From Paramyrothecium sp. XJ0827 (Eukaryota; Ascomycota; Sordariomycetes; Hypocreales; Stachybotryaceae), in contig JAJFPB010000004.1 in assembly GCA_020881915.1 (NCBI GenBank), positions 930,001 through 994,000 of the forward strand: a stretch of 64,000 nucleotides of DNA, in the 5' to 3' direction. The notes under the pieces are model-generated. The model ran no database searches and was not told where the DNA came from. It saw nothing but the letters and a program-made list of their open reading frames with translations. Numbering within the stretch: the first letter of the stretch is position 1; the number at the start of each line of letters is the position of its first letter. Position numbers and translations under genes: made by a program. Below are positions 1 to 10,513 of the stretch, piece by piece.

Positions 1-1560
1 GCCTTTTCAGCCGAGCTTGAGAATTTGAGGAGCGAGGTCAGCTCACTGAAGAAGAAAGAATCAAGGTTTACGCGTGAGCTTGAGGACGCTCACAAGAGGG
101 TCGAGGAACTCCAGAAGGATAAAGATGACCTGAGGTCGGAAAAGACAAAGCTGCAGCAAGCAAAGGACCAACTGCAGGCCGATCTTGACAAGCAACTCAG
201 GCAGCTTGAAAAGAGCCGAGGCCAATCCGACGAGCAGAAAAAGACTATCGAAAAAATAGAGAAAGATCGTGACTCCAAGCTGGAGAAGGCCAAGAAAGAA
301 CGCGCAGCTGCTATCCAAAAGATCCATAAGGAACGCGACCAGACGCAAGAGAGGACAGAGAAGGACCATGAAGCAGCCATCAAGAACCTCGAAGCGGAAC
401 GTAATCAGCTCAGTGAGGAAAAAGCATCCTTGGGTCAGAAACTGAAAGAGATGGAACAGCTCTTCAACCAACACAAAGAGCTCAACGACATACTAGGGCA
501 ACGGTGCGATCTTCTGGAGAAGGAAACGCAGCAGCACACCGACCACAAAGGGAATGCAGAAGCCAAATCGATCAATCTCGAACGGGAGCTCAGTGACACC
601 ACAGCCATAAAGAAGGCTCAAGAGTCCTCATATGTTGCACAGATCACAAGACTCGAGATCTCGTTAGAGGCGAGAGAGCTCAGAGTCAAGAACCTGGAGG
701 ATGAGCTCACAAAAGCTGCCGCCGAATCTGCGACACTGACAGCTGAGCGCGATAAGCTGCAAATCGAGCTGCAGGCCCAGAAATCCTGCGTGGAACTATT
801 GGAAAAAGGTGCCGCCAGCCTTGGTGAAGACAAGGCAGAATTACAGAAGCAACTTGCCAATCTGAGAGACGACAATTCCAAGCTTGATGAGACAATACGA
901 ACGAGTGCGGAAAATCATAAGAACGAAATAGCCAGCAAGGATTCCACTATTGCTAACCTTGAAGGAGAAAGCCAGAGTCTCAAAAGTGATCTTGACAGCC
1001 TTAAGGAGAAACATGAAACTGCCGAGAAAAAGCTAGAGGAGGCAGAAGCAAAGCATAAGGAGATCCAGGAGCGAGTCGATTCCCTCAACGGCCAATTAGA
1101 ACAGTTGAAGAAGGAACAGGATGACACAACTTCTCAGGTGGAACGACTCAAGGAGGAGTGCGACGGCCTGCGCAACGATAACGAGTCCCTTCGTGCATCA
1201 TCCGAGGCTGCAAGCCAGGCCGCACAGGAAGAGTCCGCAGCGGATGAGGAAGCTGATGCGATTGCTGCCGAGCACGCCGCTCAGGTTCAGAGCTTGCAAA
1301 ACCGCATTGCAGAGCTCGAAACAGCCAATACAGACCTGCAAGCTAGAGCTGCAGACGTCGAACAACAGCTACAGACCGAGAAGGCAGCCTTGGGGTCAGC
1401 AGAAAACGAACTCGGCGGCCTTCAACAGCGAGTGGCTGCCCTTCAGGCTCAGCTCAGCGCAAAAGTCACGAGGGGAAGGACCAAGACTAAGCGTGATCCC
1501 AAGAAAGCGGAGAAGATTCTCGCAGTCCGTTGCCCAAGGGAATCATCGACAGAAATGTAA
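1..1560 (+). CDS. C-terminal part of a long coiled-coil protein (5' end outside window)
   Basis: The frame is open from base 1 (first codons Ala-Phe-Ser-Ala-Glu-Leu-Glu) to a TAA at 1558-1560, so at least 519 residues are visible and the start lies upstream. Nearly the whole product is a Lys/Glu/Gln/Leu-rich heptad-like helix with no Pro or Gly breaks, as in tethering, scaffold or structural-maintenance-type proteins. A short basic tail (Arg-Gly-Arg-Thr-Lys-Thr-Lys-Arg) follows at the C-terminus. I recognise no family-specific domain and assign no function. A plausible intron, 1557-1616 (GTAAGT donor, gctgac branch, TTCAG acceptor), covers the annotated stop; if spliced, the protein ends ...Thr-Glu-Ile at a TAA at 1618-1620, a change of one residue. 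The coding call is strong; identity is unknown. Confidence 0.85.
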   Translation, partial: AFSAELENLRSEVSSLKKKESRFTRELEDAHKRVEELQKDKDDLRSEKTKLQQAKDQLQADLDKQLRQLEKSRGQSDEQKKTIEKIEKDRDSKLEKAKKERAAAIQKIHKERDQTQERTEKDHEAAIKNLEAERNQLSEEKASLGQKLKEMEQLFNQHKELNDILGQRCDLLEKETQQHTDHKGNAEAKSINLERELSDTTAIKKAQESSYVAQITRLEISLEARELRVKNLEDELTKAAAESATLTAERDKLQIELQAQKSCVELLEKGAASLGEDKAELQKQLANLRDDNSKLDETIRTSAENHKNEIASKDSTIANLEGESQSLKSDLDSLKEKHETAEKKLEEAEAKHKEIQERVDSLNGQLEQLKKEQDDTTSQVERLKEECDGLRNDNESLRASSEAASQAAQEESAADEEADAIAAEHAAQVQSLQNRIAELETANTDLQARAADVEQQLQTEKAALGSAENELGGLQQRVAALQAQLSAKVTRGRTKTKRDPKKAEKILAVRCPRESSTEM

Positions 1561-1620
1561 GTACTTCAATACTCTTGTGAAAATTTAACGTTGCAATGAC
1601 TTGAGGCTGACTTCAGATAA

Positions 1621-2134
1621 GCTCGATTGTACGACGAAAGAACATACACCAGGTGCAGGGGTCATCATCCACATCAGAGTGATGATAGTTGAAGAGCGCA
1701 TTTTCTCTACTTGCATTTGTTGCAGCGAGCATGGCATCAACCATAGAAATGTTTTACTTTTTGTCTTGGTGGGCTCTCAGAGTAATTGACGCAAGTCAAA
1801 TAGAGGCTGGAATAAGTTTGAGGTCATGGGATAGCGCGGTGTTTAAGAGGAGGATTGATACTGGAACCTACTGTAATTCGATCTTTTAATTTCCTTTGTT
1901 TATTTAAACTCTATACGTGAACAAATCATCTGTGCTCATGATTCGCCTGGACGACTCTTTCATTGGGTTTACTAAAGAGATTCGGCAGAAATCCGAATTA
2001 CCATGTTAGCGGGTTGCCTGAGAAGCTGTGCTTGTAAAGTAATACTACCCATGGCTGCGCCTATAATTGTAAACTCCCTGGTCTCATTGGATCGTGAGAC
2101 CCTTCAATGCTGCATACTGGAGCTTCGTACTAAA
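1621..2134. other. Intergenic, convergent 3' ends
   Basis: Spacer between the coiled-coil gene (plus) and the MFS gene (minus). A 65-codon frame starting at a TTG at 1689 begins like a signal peptide (Lys-Ser-Ala-Phe-Ser-Leu-Leu-Ala) but has no ATG at that point. I do not call it a gene. Confidence 0.5.
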
Positions 2135-3532
2135 TTATACTCGAGACCAAATACTCCAACCAGCTTTGTGCATCCTTGCTAACGTGTTGACAATTCCTCC
2201 GATCAATGTCACTGTCCCTGCCCAGACCCAAGCAGCGTTGTAGCTATACTCCTTACGCAGGGCCCCGGCTATCGGAGGCCCGAAGAGAAAGGCAACTGAG
2301 AAGGTTGCGAAGGCCATCCCAAACCTCGATCCCACCCGCCGAACATCTGAAGTCATTCGAACTATGACCGTTGGTAGCAGAGCAAACAGTGTCCCTGCGA
2401 AAAACCCATAGCACACGATTGCCACCACCAGCCGAGCGAGAGACGTAGCTGTAGTAAGGCAAAGGCTCGTGATACCAAGGCCTGTCGCGGTGGCAATGAT
2501 CATGTTCATTGGTCCTAATTGTTGCGCCAACATCAAAGGCAGTATTCGGCCAAATATTGAGCTAGAGTTTAGGATCGCTACCATGTAGAAAGCAAGTTCT
2601 TCTGAGGCAAGTTCTTCATCGATCGTGTAACTCTGGACATACACAAAAGGTGTATACAATCCAAGGAAAGTGACGAATATGCCAAGCACCAAAAGAATGT
2701 ATGGCCAGTCTCTGAAGGCCGTGGCATCAACAAGTGAGCGACGTACTCTCTTTTCCTTATCAATTTCTTGAGGTTGGAGGACAAGATTTGCGAGAACCAG
2801 CAAGACTAAAAAGATCAATGCCACTGCGCGAGCAGCCCATGGTAGCCCGACCTGTGCCTCCATACGTTTGATCATGATTGGTAGGACCACACTGGAAGAG
2901 TTCAGTACAGATTTTGAGCCATATCCTGGAACACAACTGACCCCCCGAGGCCACTTCCTGAGGCAGATATCCCATTTGCAATGGGCAATTTCGTAGTGAA
3001 CCACTGTGCGGGAATGGCAACGGTGGGTATCGAGAGCAAGCCAGCACCAAGGCCAACTAGGAGCCCTTGCGTGAGCAAATACTGCCAGTATTTCGAGCAC
3101 AAGCTTTGAAGCACGGTGCCGACGACGATAAGCAGCGACCCCGAGGTCAGCAAATAACGACAGTAGCCTGCGTCGAAAATGGGGCCAGTGAGGAAGCCAA
3201 GGAAAACCATAAGGAACAGTTGTAGCGATCCTATCACGGAAATTTCGAACGGGCTGCGGCCGCGTAGTTGGCCATTTTCATAAATCGTTTGGTATGTTCC
3301 GTAGCTGGACACAAGACCTGAATCGCAGTCAGATTTCCCAAGTCCTAGCCAGTGGTAATTTGACCGTAGCTATCCACATACCCCATGTACAGAAGTAAAG
3401 GCAGAAGACTCCTGCAACCTGTATCCAAGCTCTCAAGCCGCCGTTGAGCGGCAGATTCGTTGATTGGGTTGGGCTTGGGCGCGTTTCTTCTCGCGCATCT
3501 TGCACGGGCGGTTTGGCTTCCATAGTTGCCAT
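2135..3532 (-). CDS. Major facilitator permease, monocarboxylate-transporter (MCT) type
   Basis: Three exons on the minus strand, complement(2135..2891, 2942..3317, 3382..3532), give 427 residues. The introns are 64 and 50 bp, and both have a CTGAC/CTGAAC branch point. The joins restore two MCT family landmarks: TWGLVSSYGTYQ in TM1 and ISASGSGLGGVVLPIM around TM5; without splicing the frame is broken at both. About 12 hydrophobic segments follow a short polar N-terminus, and the length is normal for fungal MCT-like permeases, which act in the plasma membrane or vacuole. Substrate cannot be read from the sequence. It ends 600 bp from the isocyanide synthase gene on the same strand, so export of, or tolerance to, that pathway's product or uptake of a precursor is a reasonable inference. 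The start ATG at 3532 is followed three codons later by another in-frame ATG. Confidence 0.92.
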
Positions 3533-4134
3533 GGGAAGTGCCCATCCCCCAATGAACTTTTACTGGCACACTGCAGACGAGGTGAAAACCAGTTTGTTCT
3601 CGCCTCAAGAGGAACTATCCCACTTAACCGAGCGGAATGGGGCTGCACTACTCAGGAGGGTTGTATTCCCAGACCTCTAATGCATTTTATGACTCTTCAA
3701 ATCCCATAGGGCTTCGCTGGCCGGCAAACTTACAAATCTTGACTAGGCTATTGAGGTGATGGATGGGTCGGATGGGGTCTAAATGGAGACGTTCTCGGCA
3801 GTTCCGTGGCAGATGGGTCAGTGGCCGTCATAATCCCGAGGCGCCTAGCCAGGGTTTACGAACAGGTGTGGGTTCAAGGGCATGCAATGCTCCCGACCTG
3901 CCTTTTCAGTGCTGGCACATAACCAGGGGTAAATGACCACAAGACGCCACAACGGAAGTGGCTCAAAACATGCACTGGAGGTGTTCGTAACTTTCCCGCG
4001 TATTGTGAAGACCGTATACGAAAGGAATGAAGGCACACTCGGTTGATGGTCGTTGACCCGTTAAACATGATCGCCAACGCCTCATAGTTATAACTAGAAT
4101 TGAACTCGAAGCGCGCTAACATATGTACAAGCAA
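3533..4134. other. Spacer between MFS promoter and isocyanide synthase 3' end
   Basis: About 600 bp holding the MFS promoter and the 3' flank of the synthase gene. Only short frames occur on either strand, and I see no further gene. Confidence 0.6.
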
Positions 4135-6270
4135 CTAGTCAAAATGAATCCTCCATAGTTCCCTATCGCAGCCTGCCGTGAAATCACTCCTCGTGTGCAT
4201 CGTCAAAATATTATCACTCACTAGCATGTCGCCCTTTTCCCACGTATGATAATATGCGACACGGCGGTCATGCAGAACTGAGTCTATGGTGCCACAAATT
4301 TCAGAGCTATCTAGCTCAGAAAGTCCCTCGATAGCTATGTTGGTGGCGTCAAACTTGGTCTTCGACTGCGGCCAAGGCTCATGGTATCTCAAACATGGCT
4401 TTTGAGTATTGGGGTGCTCAATCACGAGCGGGAGTCTCGTCATTGCCGTGTTGTTGAAGCCTGGCGTGGATACAGACCAGGTCATGCGAGAGAGTGTCTC
4501 GAGGGGGATTTGAGAGCAGAGATGCTTGAAGATGAGTGTAGAAGAAGAGAATAGTGTGTAACCAGTATCCTTCGGTGATGAGGTTACAGCCTCGAAGAAT
4601 TGAAACCTGCGACCAGAAGAAGATTAGCATCTAGATTCAATAGGAAAGGGAGTTATTGCCCTACCGAGGTGGATCAGGTTGCAGATATTCTTGTCCATCA
4701 CTGTCTCGTTTCGCGACTGTTTTGAAGAGGCCGTCAAAATGGAATGGCATCCACTCTGATGACAGAACATTGTTAAGACCTCTTGTTTCTGTCCCTTGGT
4801 CTTTCACCTCGAGCACAAGACCAAACTTCCATGGCAAGGGCCTGCCAAAGTCCTCAGCTTTCTTGAGAAAGAGCTCGCGATTGGGAACTTTGGAGAAATT
4901 GCGCAATATAATGGGCGAGTTGATCTCGGACAAGGCTCGAACTTTCTTCGCGTCGACATCCTCAATACTCAAGCAACCCTTCCCTTTCGCTGGTTTAATC
5001 ATTATTCCGCTTGGGTATAGCGGCTCGACGATGATGCCACCCTTATCTTCGGCCCAGGTCAAGAGCGACGATTTCTCCCGGTAGTAGCTCGGTCTGCCAT
5101 CCTCGAAGACGAGCTCCAGTGCTTCATTCTGTTCAAACTCTGAACGCATCCCGGACAGAACTGTTCCATCCAGCATGAAGGCTACACTGCAATGCCAAGG
5201 CGTCGTGTAAATTGAGCCTGTTGGCAATAGGCTAATCGAAAGCTTGGAGGCTCCTGTAGAAGGGTGAATGGACAAACGAACATGGTCTTTATAGACAAGT
5301 CGTACTGCACTCGCAAAGGCCTGTTAACACTCGTCAGCGTTTAGTGCTCCAATCTGGGCGAAAATTGTCTACTCACGTCGCCGCGAACAAGCATCTGTTT
5401 AGCAATGTACTCAATTCCTTTCTTGTACTTGCTCTTTGACCGAGTTGCGCTTTGGGGGAAAACATCTTGCAAGTCTGTCTCCAGGAATTTGATGTAGCCG
5501 CGATATGTCATGCAGGTATCCTCATTCTGGATGACTTCCTTCCATTCTCGGCTCGGTTGCCCGTGAGTGTTGAGGAGGGCGCGACGGAAGTTCGAAGCAT
5601 TGGCGATGTAAGTCATCTCGTCCAATTCATCTGGTAATGCCATGGCCACCAGATCGCGTATGCGCGAAAAGGAGATATGGTTACAATTATGAGCCCTTGC
5701 CAAAGCTCGTAGAGCCTCACCATAGGCCCAGACGTCTTTGTCTGGAACGCCGAGAAGATCTATTCATGATGAGTGAGTATTTAATGGCAAGGAGAAGCTC
5801 GTTTTGACCCTACCGTTATACACGAGTCCATCGGAAATGATGGTTAGAGCTGCACCAGGTGGATAGATATCTCCGATGGCTTGACACAAACCATTCAAGT
5901 GTGCAAGTGCTAATGCCTCCGCTCGATCGGGCAGCTTTCCAAGCACTTTGTTGGAAGTGTTTGGCGATTTGAAAGGGAAAGCTGGGAGACACAGAGGTAT
6001 TGTGACATTTGCCTTGACATGGCTGTAAATGACGGCCAGAAACTTTAGAGCACCCTCATCTGCCTGCGTAGGCGTGCTACGACCTTTTATGATACGGTAT
6101 CGATCAATGACCTCGAGAATTTGGGAAGCCTTTTCCAAGGGCAAAGGATCGATTGTTTGGAGGAGCCTTCCGTGGTTGACGACCTGTTGGAGGGGATTCG
6201 ATTCCCCAATCTCGACCTTCGGTGGCGAAATCGAGGCATTCGCGTCCGGCGTATCGACGGCAGAAGGCAT
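4135..6270 (-). CDS. Two-domain isocyanide synthase - Fe(II)/2OG dioxygenase (Dit1/PvcA + TauD)
   Basis: Four exons, complement(4135..4606, 4665..5320, 5377..5759, 5814..6270), with introns of 58, 56 and 54 bp, give 655 residues. Residues ~45-370 form a DIT1/PvcA domain: PAFPFKSPN, KLPDRAEALAL, YPPGAALTIISDGLVYND, VRLSIHPSTG and KLSISLLPTG. This family turns the amino group of an amino acid, classically Tyr or Trp, into an isonitrile using ribulose-5-phosphate. Residues ~375-655 are a TauD/TfdA-type dioxygenase with metal ligands His474-x-Asp476 and His636 and the C-terminal Arg-x3-Arg (647, 651) that usually binds 2-oxoglutarate. Both active sites look intact. The order synthase then dioxygenase is the one I recall for fungal XanB-type enzymes, which make vinyl isonitriles. 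The chosen ATG at 6270 opens MPSAVDTPD; an in-frame ATG at 6345 would add 25 residues without family support. Substrate is unknown. Confidence 0.95.
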
Positions 6271-7597
6271 GATTTCTGTAACTTGAGGAAGGTTACTCTC
6301 ACCAATAGTAACAAGAATGAACAACTCGCTGCGTAAAATGATCACGCTTCGTGACGAGCTTGATAAATATTCCTAGTGCTGCTACCCTAGCATCCATCAG
6401 CATGCGTGGGCTGCGTCTCGTGCTCCCTGGAGTCATGCCAGTCCCCTTTCAGCCTCTACTCATGCATATGGGGCTCAAGGGGGGCAATCTCTATATTCCT
6501 GCATGCAACCAGCCCTCTCATGGGAATCCTTGTGCGTTCACGCTTGGATCAACGACAAAAACTGCTGCGCAAAGGCCTCCACATCCGGTCCGATCAAGGT
6601 CCATGAGATAGCGAAAATGAGAATTTGTAAGCTGGACCTCGGCAACTCCTAAGATCTTTTGAGACTCTCCCCATCAACCAGGGCAGAAATTTTCTGAGTC
6701 TAAGCAGCTGCGCCGGTTGGGATACCAGCGACTGCCGGAGTCATGAAAAATGACGCTTGTTAGTCTCAGGGCAGTGGAGATGGTCTACGCCACAATCAAG
6801 TTTTTCAGGGGCGCTTTGGGTAGCATACGTCTGAATAACCTTGTCATGATGCCATATACAAAGGTATGTATCGGTGTGATACTACACTGCACTGCAACAA
6901 GCCTGACAGGAGTTGAGGCGGGCAACTCCGTGACGATCCAAAAGTGCGCTGGGCCCGATAATCGCGTGGGGATCATCATGGCCATTGCCCCAGAGATTAT
7001 CCACCCACCTCCCCAAACAGGACTGAGAGCCTTGCGAAGCCAAGGAGAGGCACCACACCTTGCGACATTCGGGAAGGTGGGTTGGTCGATGCTCGCACGG
7101 GAACGACACCAATTCACGAAGTGGTCAGCGCTCTGTTGGGGAAGACAAAATCCGGGCATATGTCCTCTTGGGGCTCAGAAGGATCAAGTGTCGTGTCATC
7201 TGACTGCACGGAGCAGACGCCGTGTTGAAAGAAGATATGGCCGAGCTCAATGGAACAGAGGCAATATATGAGCTTGTCCACAGACTGTCACATCAAGCTG
7301 CAAGGCTGTGGCACATTACCACCATGAAAATACGAGGCATCAATTGACCTCGGCTAGTGACGTCCCGCTTTCCTCCTTGCAGACGCGATGTAACATGGCC
7401 CTGAAATGCGGCGGGTCTGCAAGGTGGGAGCGCCGATTACAGGGACTGTTGACGCGAACCTGACTGGGACTGCGCAATGACCAGGGTCGAAGAATTAGAC
7501 TGTCTTCATGTCTTTGTATTGATGAAGAATAAGTCTGCACCTGTTGCTGCGCGTTGGAGTGTGGTGTCAATTTCGTTATTGTCGTGAACAGTACAGA
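6271..7597. other. Divergent promoter region of the isocyanide locus
   Basis: 1.3 kb between the two divergent starts, expected to carry both promoters. Frames on both strands reach 124-173 codons (e.g. 6750-7271 plus), but composition and sequence show no family. On the minus strand near 6550-6650 there is a short stretch after an AG acceptor-like site that reads ...LIGPDVEAFAQQFLSLIQA then stop. It resembles a protein C-terminus, but I cannot join it to a credible upstream exon. It could be a gene remnant or chance. Confidence 0.4.
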
Positions 7598-9502
7598 ATG
7601 GGTTCTATTCCGGATCACAGCCAAGCGGCGAGTGCTGAGGATGCAAGAGAACTCAGCACTCATGATGTTGATGTCGCAATCGTGGGCGGTTTGTTAATCA
7701 CCCGCAACCTCTGCCTGCTCTCCACTCATTGATCCCAGGTGGCCCTACGGGCCTCTTCAGTGGGCTCTTGCTTCAACGGCTTGGTGTCTCCGTGAGCATC
7801 TTGGGTAACTCCCTCTGTGTTGGAGGCACAAGAACATCCAGTCTAACACCTTTCCCAAGATGCGAAGCCTCGAAGTTTGGAGTTTGGCCGAGCCGACGCG
7901 CTCAATGCCCGGACACAACAATATCTTGAAGTTGCTGGTTTATTGGACGAGCTCCTTCCCCAGGGTCTGGAATGCAACAGTGAGTTATCGTATTTGTGTA
8001 AATCAGCTGTAAAGCTAATTAGCAAAGACTGACACAAACACAGCCAGCTCAACATTTGCCAGTGGCGAGTTCAAATCGCGGCAAAATCAATGGTGGGTGA
8101 GCCTCGAGCATACCCTCCACAAGAATTTCCTTATGATCGGTCAACCGGTCATCGAAGCTATGTTGGCAGAACGCCTCGACGGATCTGTGCTCTACGGCGA
8201 AGTTGTCAATGCCATAGACGAGCGTGATGACCACGTCAGCATTGTTACGGCCACGGGTCGCAGACTACGCAGCAGATATGTAATTGGCGCTGACGGTGCG
8301 CGTTCCATGGTTCGCAACACTTTGGGCATAAGCTTCACAGGAACCAAGCCGGAGATGCTGTGGGCGGTGCTTGATGCGTTCATTGAAACCGACTTCCCTT
8401 CTTGCCCGGAAATCATCACTTTCCAAGTGGACGGTCAATCCCGTGTCTCCTGGATTCCACGAGAGCGTGGCCTCTCTCGTTTCTATGTTCTTCTCGATGG
8501 CGAAGTCACGTCCGAAAGAGCTCAAGCCAGTATCAAGACTCATATGGCTCCGCACAAGGTGGACTTTCGGAAAATTGAGTGGTACAGCACGTTTGACGGT
8601 AAGTCGAGAGAGAGAAACTGCTCAACATGAAATGGATGCATATACTGACATTGGGCGTAGTCAAGGAGCGTATTGCTTCAACTTTCATTTCCAGGGACGG
8701 CATTGGCCGAATATTTCTAGCTGGAGATGCAGCCCACGTACACAGCGTGAACGGAGGCCAGGGTCTCAACACTGGCCTGGCGGATGCCTTCGGTCTGGCC
8801 TGGCGGTTGGCCATGGCCACCAAGCAAGATATCGCTCCACATGTTTCCCAGAAGCTGCTTCAAAGCTACGATCTGGAACGCAGAACTACTGCTAAGGGCG
8901 TGATTGATGTTGCAGCTGCGCTTGTCAGGGATACGGTTCATGAAGCCAAGAAATATGTAGCGACAATCCAAAGGAATGCGGGATACATCACAGGTAAGCT
9001 CCAGTCTTTAGGTTTTTACAAGCAACTACTCTTCTGATTGGCTCACATTGGATCAGGCATGGGTGTTTCATATCACGACATGCTCTCACCATTGGTGATT
9101 GCTTCTAGTCACGGGATCTGGAAAGCAGGCCATCGATGCCCTGATGTTGTACTTCTGGCTTCTGAGGGAGACAAATCATTTTGGCTATACACCGAGGTGA
9201 AATATGGAAGGTTCATCGTGCTGTTTATTGGCAAACCCAAGAGTCTTCCCAAAGAATATTCCCAGATGGCTGTGGCCCTCTCCATTGTGTCAGCTAAGTC
9301 CAAATCCAGAAGCACAGGGGATATCGCAGACATTTCGACATTGATCCAATCTTTGGGTGGCTCAGACTTGTTTGCTGCGGACTGGGTTGCGGAAGACGAG
9401 GATTATGCGGTGGTTGTTCGTCCAGACATGTACATCGGCTATGCGGGAACGACAGAAGAAGGCTGGAGGCAATATCTTGACCATGTCTTCTTCAGCACAT
9501 AG
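7598..9502 (+). CDS. FAD-dependent monooxygenase (phenol hydroxylase / PHBH-like)
   Basis: Six exons (7598..7688, 7739..7804, 7860..7979, 8044..8598, 8661..8993, 9057..9502) with introns of 50-64 bp give 536 residues. Class A flavoprotein hallmarks are complete: the dinucleotide-binding VAIVGGGPTG at residues 26-35, the GRADALNARTQQ segment, a DG motif (VIGADGARSMVRNTLG) and the FAD ribityl site GDAAHVHSVNGGQGLNTG. A C-terminal thioredoxin-like fold is expected for phenol 2-monooxygenase relatives and fits the length. These enzymes use NAD(P)H and O2 to hydroxylate aromatic or other activated rings. Divergent position 1.3 kb from the isocyanide synthase suggests a tailoring role, for instance on a tyrosine-derived aromatic isonitrile; that is inference. 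Fungal secondary-metabolite clusters commonly contain such hydroxylases. Confidence 0.93.
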
Positions 9503-10513
9503 AGTACGAGTTGCTTTAATTGAACTTGAGAAAGATCATATCCGCCACGGCGGCGACGGCTCCTTCCTTGAGGATATCTGTTGCCTTTGATAGGCCTCCC
9601 TTTTATGGAGGCCAAGTGTGTCATTTGTATAAGTACACGGGTGGACAAATTGAATTACCGGTGGTAGGCCGAGCTAACTGGCCAAACACAAAATCAGATG
9701 GAGGCTGCCATTATTGCCCGTTGTCACTTGGTCTGTCCTTAACGTGTGGTCACATGGCTCTTAAAGTATCCATTTTCGTCACATGCATATGATCATGTTT
9801 CTTATCATAGAGCTTGTGGGCTGATTCACTGACGCTTGACATCACTAGGCTCGAAGTTGTGCTGAACCTCTTGATAGACTGTGAACAACTAGATGAACAA
9901 TCTAAAGGGGGAGAAAAGACACCTCCCAGTCTAGCGATCATCCTTAATGAGAACACTACGTTATCTGCTTGGATGGAAGTATTCAGTCAGGCCAATAGTC
10001 CAAAGTTATCTACACTCCTGTGTCAAAAGGTTATCAAAGAAGCCATCCATGCCTTTTCTAAGGACATGTCATGTCGAGGATTTGAAAGGGTTTGTGAGCG
10101 CAGCAGACCTCATTATACACACTTCTACTCATCCTGAAGTCACATTATTGCATTGCTGTGCGCGCGTTCGTAGGCATTAATTGCTCAACTGGTGTCCATT
10201 TCCTAGGGCCTATCCCCTATAGCAAAGCTAAGATGCTCCTTGAAAGGCTTTTGCGAATCATTTCAGCGGATTTTTCCTGAAAATTCTCACCTTCTTTGTA
10301 GCCGCATCTCCCGTTTTCAATTTTCCATGCCCATTCAGATGAAGATAAAAGACGCCACCCAATCACCTCCCGTCAGTTCGAACGTCTGCTCGACCACGCC
10401 ATCGCCGCATTCGAACCCGGTATCGTTCGTGATTTCTTCCAATTTCCAGCCATTTACTTTCAATTTATAATCGTAAAATGTTCGAAAAGCACTTCGCCCT
10501 CGCAGGACTGGTG
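9503..10513. other. Intergenic, convergent 3' ends
   Basis: About 1 kb. The plus-strand frame 9814-10137 (107 codons) has a hydrophobic pattern but no intron/exon context or recognisable family, so I leave it uncalled. Confidence 0.5.

Noticed and set aside
2892..2941. Apparent frameshift in the MFS gene
   Set aside because: A 50-bp intron with a GTCAGT donor, CTGAAC branch and CCAG acceptor restores the conserved GLGGVVLPIM motif, so the gene is intact.
7740..7930. Apparent frameshift or premature stop in the flavin monooxygenase
   Set aside because: An intron at 7805-7859 joins VSIL to DAKPRSLEFGRADALNARTQQ, the expected family sequence.
9814..10137. 107-codon plus-strand frame
   Set aside because: No family, no start context and no splice partners; left as spacer.
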